Assembly: GCA_018241365.1 (NCBI GenBank)
Contig: JAFEDX010000212.1
Coordinates: forward strand, 1-54,357
Direction of reading: 5' to 3'
DNA: 54,357 nucleotides
Origin: Pseudomonadota bacterium
Lineage (GTDB): Bacteria; Pseudomonadota; Gammaproteobacteria; Xanthomonadales; Rhodanobacteraceae
Every line of letters begins with the position of its first letter. Position 1 is the first letter of the stretch. The notes under the pieces are model-generated. The model saw nothing but the letters and a program-made list of their open reading frames with translations, was not told the DNA's origin and ran no database searches. This document shows, piece after piece, positions 47,321 to 54,357 of this stretch. A program made the position numbers and the translations under genes.

Positions 47321-48964
47321 ATGGGCTCGGACTCTTCCACGCAGGCCTTGGTGTCCTTGCGCAATGCGTCGGCGCTGCTGCAGGCGGGTCAGCCTGCGCA
47401 GGCTGCGGCTGCGCTGCGCATCGCGCTCGACAACGCACCTCATGATGCCGATGTGGCAAGCGAAATCGGGCGCGTGCTGGCCGTGGCGCGTACCTGGCTG
47501 ACCATCGGTCAGGCCCAGCAGGCAGTGGCATTGCTTGCACCCATTGCTGGCTCGGAGCATGCAAACGGCATGGCGTTGATGTTGTATGGACACGCCTTGA
47601 TGATGCTTGGCCGCAAGGATGATGCCGAGACGGTTTTCCGCTGCTGGACGCAAAAAGAGCCACAGAATAGCGATGCGGCCTTGCGCCTGGCTGCGGTATT
47701 GGCCGACGGCAACCAGCCGAGCGAAGCGGAAACCATCGTGCGTGCAGAAATCGCTCGGCGCGGCGAGACGCCGGAAGGAGCTTTCGTACTGGGGCGGGCC
47801 TTGCTCGGGCAATCCAGGTTTGATGAAGCGGAAACCGCGTTTCGCAAGGTCGTGCATGCCCGGCCCGACCACCAGAATGCGCAGTCGAATTTGATGGAGT
47901 TGGTCTGGATGCGCAGTGGCGACGTGCGCGAGGCCGCACGGGCACTGGACCGGGCGCTGCGGGCCCAGCCTCAACTGGCGGGATTGCGGATCACCAAGGC
48001 CCGTTTGCTGTTGTCCGCGCGATTGCCGCAGGAAGCCCTCGCCGTGATCGATGCCGGACTCGCCTTGTCGGGGCAGGATGCGGCCCTGCTGAGAGTTGCG
48101 TCCACCATCGCGCTCGAGTTCGACGGCTCGCGCGCACTGGGGTATGCGCAGCGGTTGTTGCAGGTGGCGCCCGACGACCGTGGCGCGCGCGTGGAAATCG
48201 GCAATGCGTCGCTGGCTACGGGCGACGCACGGACAGCGTTGCAGATGGCCGAAGCGTTGCACCAATCCGATCCGACCGATGGCCGGGCGCTGGCCATGAA
48301 GGCGGATGCGCTGCGGATGCTGGGTGATCAGCGCTACAGGGATCTCCTCGATTACCGCAGCCTGGTGCGGGCCGAGCAAATCGACGTGCCCGATGGTTGG
48401 TCTGACCTCGATGCCTATCTCTCCGAATTGGTGGAAGACTTGGGGCGGGTGCATACGCTGCGTGCGCACCCCATAGGCAATTCGTTGCGGGAGGGAAGCC
48501 AGATCCAGTTGGACCCGCCGCAATCCTCGTTCGCCTCGATACGTGCTTTCCCCCAGGCCATCGACGGGCCGATCCGGCGCTACATGCAGGCATTGGGGGG
48601 CGGGCCGGATCCCATGCGCAGGCGCAATACAGGGAAGTATCGAATCAGCGGGAGCTGGACAGTGCGGCTGCGGCCACACGGGTTCCATGTCAACCATTAC
48701 CACCCGGAAGGCTGGATTTCTTCCGCCTGTTACCTGCAGTTGCCGCCCGCCGTTGCACGCCGGGGCGGAGAGGGCTGGCTGAAGTTCGGCGAGCCGGCAT
48801 TTCCGACCCGTCCGGCCCTGGAGCCGGAGTATTTCCTCAAGCCCGAGCCCGGCCTGCTGGCTTTGTTCCCTTCCTACATGTGGCATGGCACCGTGCCGTT
48901 TTCAGGCGCCCCGGCTGACACCCGGATGACCATAGCCTTTGACGTGGTTCCGACAGATTCGTGA
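47321..48964 (+). CDS. TPR protein fused to a putative 2OG-Fe(II) oxygenase
   Basis: This 547-aa protein carries TPR-like repeats over about residues 1-370 (for example ANGMALMLYGHALMMLGRKDD, AFVLGRALLGQSRFDEAETA). A C-terminal double-stranded beta-helix follows, about residues 430-547. That domain has SWTVRLRPHGFHVNHYHPEG, WISSACYLQLP, GLLALFPSYMWHGTVPF and RMTIAFDV, the pattern of the 2OG-FeII_Oxy_5 family. The His residues in NHYH and MWHG and the Arg in TRMT are the likely Fe and 2-oxoglutarate ligands. No signal peptide is seen, so it acts in the cytosol, probably hydroxylating a peptide or small ligand held by the TPR part. It precedes the TonB receptor in the same direction. Confidence 0.85.
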   Translation: MGSDSSTQALVSLRNASALLQAGQPAQAAAALRIALDNAPHDADVASEIGRVLAVARTWLTIGQAQQAVALLAPIAGSEHANGMALMLYGHALMMLGRKDDAETVFRCWTQKEPQNSDAALRLAAVLADGNQPSEAETIVRAEIARRGETPEGAFVLGRALLGQSRFDEAETAFRKVVHARPDHQNAQSNLMELVWMRSGDVREAARALDRALRAQPQLAGLRITKARLLLSARLPQEALAVIDAGLALSGQDAALLRVASTIALEFDGSRALGYAQRLLQVAPDDRGARVEIGNASLATGDARTALQMAEALHQSDPTDGRALAMKADALRMLGDQRYRDLLDYRSLVRAEQIDVPDGWSDLDAYLSELVEDLGRVHTLRAHPIGNSLREGSQIQLDPPQSSFASIRAFPQAIDGPIRRYMQALGGGPDPMRRRNTGKYRISGSWTVRLRPHGFHVNHYHPEGWISSACYLQLPPAVARRGGEGWLKFGEPAFPTRPALEPEYFLKPEPGLLALFPSYMWHGTVPFSGAPADTRMTIAFDVVPTDS

Positions 48965-49294
48965 ACGTCGGCCAACCGGATACCATCTTGTTAACATGCT
49001 TTTTACCAATTGCGGTACGATCGCCACGGTCGGATGCCAGCAAAAGAACCCGCTTGCCGGGCTCCGATGCCTGGAGGAGGGCGATTTGAGACCCGGGCGG
49101 GGAGATGCCCCGCCCGGGACAATTGGAAAAAAACGCCGCGGCCCGCTTGGGTTCCCGTGTAAGGCGGGGATTCCAAACGGGTTAGAAAGTTGTTAGCATG
49201 CGGCGTGCCGAGGGTTCCAATGAGGCCTCGCCGGCAATGCTGACGGGACCTTTCCCGAAAACTGTTCTACAAACCAAAGACGTTGGAGAGTGCA
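48965..49294 (+). other. 330-bp leader region of the TonB receptor with a strong hairpin
   Basis: No gene is seen here. TTGTTAACA (48988-48996) and TTGTTAGCA (49190-49198) match a motif at 46162. An 11-bp perfect stem (49092-49102 with 49108-49118, loop AGATG) lies mid-region, with no T-tract on the plus strand; a second weaker CCCGT/ACGGG pairing lies at about 49155-49180. GGAG about eight bases before the receptor ATG completes the region. It may hold the promoter and a structured 5' leader. Confidence 0.6.
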
Positions 49295-52200
49295 ATGAGA
49301 CTCGACCGCAGTGAGTTGTCCAAGGCCGTTCAGACGGCCCTTTCGCTGGGTGCCGTCGCCGCCGTGGGTGTCACCGGATCTGCGTTCGCGCAGAACGCAA
49401 CTACGACGCAAAACAACCAGCAACCGCAAACCTTGCAGACCATCGTGGTCACGGGTTCGCACATCCGCCGCGTGGATTTGGAAACGTCCAATCCCGTGGT
49501 GGCCGTCACCTCGCAGCAAATCCAGCAAACCGGCAAGCTGACGCTGGGCGACGTGATCCAGAATCTTCCGGTGATCACCGGTGGTGTGGAAAACCCGCGC
49601 GTCAACAACGGCGGCGGCTCGGGCCAAACCTTGGTCGGCCTGCGCGGTCTGGGCTCCAGCCGCACCCTGGTGCTGATCGATGGCGAGCGTGTCACCAGCT
49701 TCCAGGGCGGCGGTGTCGACCTGAACTCGATTCCGGCGGCTGCAGTCGAACGCATTGAAGTGCTGACCGACGGCGCTTCGGCCATTTACGGTTCGGATGC
49801 AATCGGCGGCGTCATCAACATCATCCTGAAGTCCAACTATCAGGGTGCCCAGGTTCAGTTGAACTACGGCATCTCCGACCACAACGACGGTCAGCGGCAA
49901 GGGGCCAGCTTCATCTTCGGCCAGACGTCCGACAAAGGCAGCATCCTCGCGGGCGTGGACTACAGCAAGTTCGATCAGGTGCTGCAGGCCTCCCGCAGTT
50001 GGTCCAAAGATGCGCTTTCGTTGAGTGCCACCAACACCAATGGCTCGAGCGTTGCGGTACCCGGATCGGGTGTCGTGGTGGTTCCCGGCGGTTCGTCCTA
50101 TGCGGCGCGCGACCGCCTCATCGGTCTGACGGGCGCCAACAACCCGCTGGGTTGCGGCAGCCTGTCGTTGAACGAGAGCGCGGCAGGGGCAGGCACCAGC
50201 CCCACCACTCCCGGTGACTACCACTGCTTCGGCACGGCGGACCGGTACAACTACGCTTCGGTCAATCTGCTGATGACCCCGCAGGAGCGCACCAACGCGT
50301 TCTTCAAGGGCGTCTATCACCTCAGCGACAACGTGGACTTCTATGCCACGTACTACCATCTGAAGTCCAGGTCCGCGTCCCAGCTGGCGCCGGCGGTGTT
50401 CGGCACCGGCGGGCCGTTCGACACCGGGTTCAGGATTTCCGCGCAGAACTACTACAACCCGTTTGGCGTCGATTTCTCGCCCAATGGCGATATCTACGCG
50501 GCGCGCGCATTCCCGGCCGGCAACCGTTTCTTTGCGAGCACCACCACGACCGACCAGTTGATGACGGGCCTCAGGGGCAACGTCAACCTGTTCGGCCAAA
50601 ACTGGACTTGGAACGTCGGTTACAACTACGGCCACGTTTCCCGGCTCGACACCAACTACGGCTTGCCCAACCAGACGATCCTGAACCAGGAAGCCGGCCC
50701 GTCGTTCCTGAATGCGGATGGCGTGGTGCAGTGCGGCACCGCCGCCAATCCGATTTCGTTCAGTGAATGCACGCCGTTCGATCCGTTCAACCTGTTCAAC
50801 GCAAATACCCGGTCGGTGATGGCTGCCGCGGCCTCGCCCGCGATGGTCAATACCTGGTACCTCACGCGCGGCGAACACGCCGAAATCAGCGGCTCGCTGT
50901 TCGATCTGCCGGCAGGCACGGTGTCGTTGGCGGCGGGCGTTTCGTACCGCAAGGAATACACCGACAATACCGTCAGCAATGACCTGCTGATCAGGCAGTC
51001 CGCGGGCTACACCTGCGTTCTGGGCAGCGCCTGCACTTCGAAGCTGCAGGGTGGCTACAACGTCAAGGAAGCTTACGCCGAGTTGTACATCCCGATCCTC
51101 AAGGATCTGCCGTTCGTGCATGCCCTGAGCGTCGACCTGGGTGACCGCTATTCCAAGTATTCGACCTTCGGCAGCACCAACAACTGGAAGATCGGCGTCG
51201 AGTACCGTCCGATCCAGGACCTGTTGCTGCGTGGCACGATTTCGACGGTATTCCGCGCGCCGACCATCGCCGACGTGTTCGGGGCGCCGGCAAGCAGCGC
51301 GCCGTTGTTGAGTGCCGACCCCTGCGACCACATCACCGTGCCGAACCCGGCCTGCGTGAACGTACCCCTGGACGGCAGTTTCGTCGATACGGCGGTTGCC
51401 TCCGGTCAGCAGATCAAGGCCATCGTTACCGGCTCCGCATACGCGAACTTCCCGCTGACCGCGGAAAGCGGCAAATCGTTCGATTTCGGCGCTGTGTACT
51501 CGCCGCATTTCGTGCCGGGTCTCTCGGTCAGCGCCGACCTTTGGCGCATCTACCTCAACAACGTGATCACCACGGTGGGCGCCCAGAGCGTGCTGAACAT
51601 GTGCTTCGCCGGCATCTCGGTGTACTGCCCGATGATCCAGCGCAACGCCTCGTCGAATCCGGCGTTGAAGGGCCAGCCCTCGCTGTTCATCCTGCCGACC
51701 GCCAACCTCGGCCGGTTCGACGTCAAGGGTCTGGATTTCGCCGCCAATTACAGGCTGCCGTCGTTCTCGTTCGGCCAGTTCAACGTCGGTGTCAACGCGA
51801 CGTACATGACGCAAGCGAAGATCCAGTCTGCGCCGGGCCAGCCGGGCAACTCGGTGCTGAACTATGTGGGCGTGATGGCGTCGACCGGTTCGTCGCTGCA
51901 GGCTTCGTGTCCGGGCGGCGCGCCCGGCGCAATCTGCTACTTCCCGCGTATCCGCGCCAACGGCACCCTGGGCTGGCAGTTGGGTCCATGGGATGCGCAG
52001 TGGACGATGCAATTCATCGACCACTTCAAGGTGGGTTCGCTTGATGCATCGCAGGGCGCCACCGGTGCCCTCGGGTTCAGCCCATCCGGTCCTGCGGGTC
52101 CGTATGTCCTGAAGTACGGTTCGTACGTGTACAACAACTTCACCGTGGGTTACAACATCGAGCCGATCAATACCCGCGTCGACGTGGGCGTTGACAACGT

Positions 52201-52318
52201 GTTCGACAAGCAGCCGCCGTTGCTGTATGCCAACAACTCGCAGAACGCGAACACCGATCCGAACGACTTCGACACGCTGGGCCGCTACTACTGGGCTCGC
52301 CTGACCGTGAAGTTCTGA
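49295..52318 (+). CDS. TonB-dependent outer-membrane receptor
   Basis: This 1007-aa protein imports a ligand across the outer membrane using TonB energy. A signal peptide (to about GSAFAQ) is followed by TLQTIVVTGSHIRR (TonB-box region and plug start) and the plug domain (about residues 50-180), with LRGLGSSRTLVLIDGERV and TDGASAIYGSDAIGGVINIILK. A 22-strand-type barrel follows to the C-terminal LTVKF, which ends in Phe as outer-membrane barrels do. No N-terminal STN signalling domain is seen. ATG 49295 has GGAG upstream; TTG 49283 is in frame but covers that site. The ligand is unknown. A terminator hairpin follows the stop. Confidence 0.95.
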   Translation: MRLDRSELSKAVQTALSLGAVAAVGVTGSAFAQNATTTQNNQQPQTLQTIVVTGSHIRRVDLETSNPVVAVTSQQIQQTGKLTLGDVIQNLPVITGGVENPRVNNGGGSGQTLVGLRGLGSSRTLVLIDGERVTSFQGGGVDLNSIPAAAVERIEVLTDGASAIYGSDAIGGVINIILKSNYQGAQVQLNYGISDHNDGQRQGASFIFGQTSDKGSILAGVDYSKFDQVLQASRSWSKDALSLSATNTNGSSVAVPGSGVVVVPGGSSYAARDRLIGLTGANNPLGCGSLSLNESAAGAGTSPTTPGDYHCFGTADRYNYASVNLLMTPQERTNAFFKGVYHLSDNVDFYATYYHLKSRSASQLAPAVFGTGGPFDTGFRISAQNYYNPFGVDFSPNGDIYAARAFPAGNRFFASTTTTDQLMTGLRGNVNLFGQNWTWNVGYNYGHVSRLDTNYGLPNQTILNQEAGPSFLNADGVVQCGTAANPISFSECTPFDPFNLFNANTRSVMAAAASPAMVNTWYLTRGEHAEISGSLFDLPAGTVSLAAGVSYRKEYTDNTVSNDLLIRQSAGYTCVLGSACTSKLQGGYNVKEAYAELYIPILKDLPFVHALSVDLGDRYSKYSTFGSTNNWKIGVEYRPIQDLLLRGTISTVFRAPTIADVFGAPASSAPLLSADPCDHITVPNPACVNVPLDGSFVDTAVASGQQIKAIVTGSAYANFPLTAESGKSFDFGAVYSPHFVPGLSVSADLWRIYLNNVITTVGAQSVLNMCFAGISVYCPMIQRNASSNPALKGQPSLFILPTANLGRFDVKGLDFAANYRLPSFSFGQFNVGVNATYMTQAKIQSAPGQPGNSVLNYVGVMASTGSSLQASCPGGAPGAICYFPRIRANGTLGWQLGPWDAQWTMQFIDHFKVGSLDASQGATGALGFSPSGPAGPYVLKYGSYVYNNFTVGYNIEPINTRVDVGVDNVFDKQPPLLYANNSQNANTDPNDFDTLGRYYWARLTVKF

Positions 52319-52344
52319 TCAGTCGCAAAAAGCTTCAACCTTGT

Positions 52345-52380
52345 GGGCCGCACGGGTATTCTCGTGCGGCCCATTTCTTT
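52345..52380 (+). terminator. Rho-independent terminator after the TonB receptor gene
   Basis: GGGCCGCACG (52345-52354) pairs perfectly with CGTGCGGCCC (52363-52372) around an 8-nt loop, followed by ATTTCTTT. It starts 27 bp after the receptor stop and ends just before the ATG of the next gene, so it can act as a terminator or as an attenuator with partial read-through. Confidence 0.8.
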
Positions 52381-52390
52381 GTGTGGAACG

Positions 52391-54235
52391 ATGGCAGACA
52401 ACGCACCTGATCCGATTGCCGCTGCGCTGGATGCCGGCGATCCGCAGATGGCGGAACAGCTGTGCCGTGCGCGTTTGCAGCAGACCCCCGAGGACGCCGC
52501 CCTGCTGATGATCTTGGCGGTGAGCCTGTGGCAGCAGGGGAATCAGGCCGAAGCGCTGGAGATCTATTCTAATTTGACCCGCCTGTACCCGAATGACAGC
52601 GCGCCATGGCGTAATTACGCGGCTGCGCTGCGCAAGGCCGGTGATCTGGATGCGTCCGAAAAAGCGTATGCAACCGCCGCGCGCCTGGCGCCGGATGACG
52701 CCGAGGTGCTGGAGCTTTATGGACTGGTGCAGATGGATTTGCACAAATTGCCGGAAGCCCGCGAGACGCTGCTGCGCGCTTTCGGGAAGGCGCCAGAGTC
52801 CATCCCCATCCGCATTCATGCGGCGCTTGTTTGTGCCGCTTGCCGTGATTTGCGCGCCGAGGGGCTGCTGCGTCCATGGCGGCAGTGGTTGCCACTGGAT
52901 GATTACCTGCATTCACGGCTGGCCGAAGCTCTTGCGGAGCAGAATGACCTGGTCGGTGCCCTGGAGTTGTTGGAAGATCTGCATCGACGCCTGCCAGAGG
53001 ATCGCCGGTTGCGCCTGCGGCTGGCCGGGCTTTACGAACGGCTGAACCGTCTGGAGGATGCCGCATCGATGCTGGCCAGCGTTGCCGATGACGGTGCCGG
53101 GATTGAAGCTGACGGGGATGTGGCGCACGAAATCGCGCACTTGCGCGCGCGGTTTGCCGAGCGCGCTCGTGATCACGTCGCTTCCCGTGACATACTCGAG
53201 CATTCCGGACCACGCAGCGAGGACGATTTCACGCATTGGTTCGAGTTGGCGCAGGCCTGTGACAAGCTCGGCGACGCATCTGCGGCAATGGCTGCACTGG
53301 AAAACGCACACGCCGCCCAGATCAAGCTGATCAAGGCCCTGCACCCGCGCTGGTTCGAGGTGGGTGGTGAATCTCCGCTCGTCCGGAAAGAGCGCGTCTC
53401 GCAAACCGACTTTGCGGCGTGGCCATTGCTGCAGGCACCTGGCGTGGCGCAGTCACCGGTATTCGTCGTGGGGTTCCCGCGATCCGGGACCACTTTGCTG
53501 GAGCAGATGCTGGATGCGCACCCCCGCTTGCAGTCGATGGACGAGCGTCCGTTCTTCCACATGCTCGCCCGCCAGCTGGAAAACAGCACCGGTTACGGCA
53601 TCCCGCGCGACTTGGGCAGACTGAGCCAGCGTGATTGCGACGAACTGCGAAAGGGCTATCTGGTCCACGCTTGCGGCAAGGTAACCCGGCGCTGGGATAC
53701 CCAACTGGTGGACAAGAATCCCATGAATCTGGTGTGGCTGCCGATGATCTACCGCATGTATCCGAACGCGAAATTCATCCTGGCGGTACGGCATCCGTGC
53801 GATGTGCTCCTCAGTTGCTACATGCAAAACTTCATGGCCGCCACGTTGGCGGCCGTGTGCGTCGACCTGAAAACCCTGGCTGCCGCATACGTGGAGGTGA
53901 TGCAGTACTGGTTGTATCACGCGGAACTGTTCGGGCTTGAGGTATTCGTGTCGCGCTACGAGGAGTTGGTGGCTGATCCCGTGCGGCAAACGCGCAGGAT
54001 AGCGGACCATCTTGGGCTCGAGGATGCCCAGGCAATGCTTGGTTTCGATCGCCGCGCACGCGAGAAGGGATTCATCGCGACACCCAGCTATACCCAGGTT
54101 ATCGAGCCGATCAATACGAAGGGAATCGGGCGCTGGCAACGGTACCGGGAATATTTCGAGTCCGTGTTGCCCATCCTCGAGCCCATGCTGAAGCATTGGG
54201 GCTATTCGACCGCGCCCCCGACGACAGGGCATTGA
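52391..54235 (+). CDS. TPR-containing sulfotransferase (tyrosylprotein-sulfotransferase-like)
   Basis: This 614-aa protein has TPR repeats over about residues 1-300 (AVSLWQQGNQAEALEIYSN, WRNYAAALRKAGDLDASEKA). A C-terminal Sulfotransfer_3-type domain follows, about residues 365-605. The 5'-phosphosulfate loop is VVGFPRSGTTLLEQMLDAHP (about residue 358 on), and the 3'-phosphate site is RHPCDVLLSCYMQ. This loop closely resembles that of animal tyrosylprotein sulfotransferases (PRSGTTLMRAMLDAHP). It should transfer sulfate from PAPS to a peptide, protein or small acceptor. ATG 52391 lies 18 bp after the terminator hairpin; no strong Shine-Dalgarno is seen. The next gene starts 1 nt after its stop. 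Confidence 0.9.
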   Translation: MADNAPDPIAAALDAGDPQMAEQLCRARLQQTPEDAALLMILAVSLWQQGNQAEALEIYSNLTRLYPNDSAPWRNYAAALRKAGDLDASEKAYATAARLAPDDAEVLELYGLVQMDLHKLPEARETLLRAFGKAPESIPIRIHAALVCAACRDLRAEGLLRPWRQWLPLDDYLHSRLAEALAEQNDLVGALELLEDLHRRLPEDRRLRLRLAGLYERLNRLEDAASMLASVADDGAGIEADGDVAHEIAHLRARFAERARDHVASRDILEHSGPRSEDDFTHWFELAQACDKLGDASAAMAALENAHAAQIKLIKALHPRWFEVGGESPLVRKERVSQTDFAAWPLLQAPGVAQSPVFVVGFPRSGTTLLEQMLDAHPRLQSMDERPFFHMLARQLENSTGYGIPRDLGRLSQRDCDELRKGYLVHACGKVTRRWDTQLVDKNPMNLVWLPMIYRMYPNAKFILAVRHPCDVLLSCYMQNFMAATLAAVCVDLKTLAAAYVEVMQYWLYHAELFGLEVFVSRYEELVADPVRQTRRIADHLGLEDAQAMLGFDRRAREKGFIATPSYTQVIEPINTKGIGRWQRYREYFESVLPILEPMLKHWGYSTAPPTTGH

Positions 54236-54236
54236 T

Positions 54237-54357
54237 GTGGACATCAGTGACCGGTCATTCGAACCGCCCGCGCAAGACCTCGCGAAAATCAACGCGCGTC
54301 TTGGCCGGCTGCCACCACCGCTGCCCGAAATGATCCATCGCGCCGGTGAGGCGTTGG
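54237..54357 (+). CDS. Partial CDS, 5' end only, unknown product
   Basis: A GTG at 54237 opens a frame that runs to the window edge (40 codons, starting VDISDRSFEPPAQDLAKINA). Codon use is like the neighbours. The overlapping ATG frame at 54235 stops at once, so the GTG frame is preferred. It follows the sulfotransferase gene by 1 nt and is likely co-transcribed. The visible part is too short to assign. Confidence 0.55.
   Translation, partial: MDISDRSFEPPAQDLAKINARLGRLPPPLPEMIHRAGEAL

Noticed and set aside
52391-54235. Glycosyltransferase-type (SPINDLY-like) TPR protein
   Set aside because: The C-terminal domain has the PAPS-binding loop PRSGTT and the RHPCD site of sulfotransferases, not a GT41 fold.

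Overview
The window is GC-rich (about two thirds G+C) and densely coded. It looks like a chromosomal segment of a gammaproteobacterium of the order Xanthomonadales, most likely a Rhodanobacteraceae-type genome. The reasons are the Xanthomonas-type (xps) order of the type II secretion operon (E-F-G-H-I-J-K-L-M-N-D), REP units of the form TGTAGGAG...CGGAAG...CGA between genes, a large TonB-dependent receptor next to a TPR/sulfotransferase gene, and a split LptF/LptG pair next to PepA. The taxonomic call is inference; there is no rRNA or marker comparison in the window.

Layout. 1-7646 (-) is most of a giant cyclic beta-1,2-glucan synthase (NdvB type) running off the left edge. 7732-9297 (-) is a GMC oxidoreductase and 9484-10017 (+) a membrane-anchored cytochrome c5. 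10063-12290 (-) is lptF-lptG, divergent from pepA (12499-13977). 14029-17589 (-) is a Y_Y_Y-type hybrid sensor kinase, divergent from a YceI / cytochrome b561 / YceI / cupin group (17693-20096). A glutaredoxin-like gene (-), L-serine dehydratase (+) and a Sel1-repeat protein (-) follow. 23355-25755 is a two-gene ABC exporter, bracketed by a decayed copy of the 5' end of gspE and by gspE itself. 25844-37071 is the type II secretion operon. Then come a family 2 glycosyltransferase, peptide deformylase, valyl-tRNA synthetase (-), a CBS-pair protein (-), and a GGDEF-EAL protein translationally coupled to the transglycosylase mtgA (-). From 46264 to the right edge is an outer-membrane block: a secreted or outer-membrane protein, a TPR-2OG-Fe(II) oxygenase, a TonB-dependent receptor, a TPR-sulfotransferase resembling tyrosylprotein sulfotransferases, and the start of one more gene.

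How the genes fit together. Most of the window serves the cell envelope: osmoregulated periplasmic glucan, LPS export (LptFG), protein secretion (T2SS), peptidoglycan polymerisation (MtgA) and TonB-dependent uptake. The T2SS operon is nearly complete for an xps-type system. Its secretin is a lipoprotein with an extra C-terminal SPOR domain, and its ATPase lacks the usual four-cysteine module.

The most unusual signals are small palindromic elements. Three intergenic elements (12318-12446, 18865-19108, 27584-27726) share inner ends. Their outer 12-nt tips differ between copies yet remain complementary within each copy. A different palindromic repeat has inserted in frame into valS and adds about 37 residues. 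Elements also supply or abut stop codons (cytochrome b561, valS, gspE). The right-hand block (oxygenase, receptor, sulfotransferase) is a candidate protein- or ligand-modifying system tied to an outer-membrane receptor.
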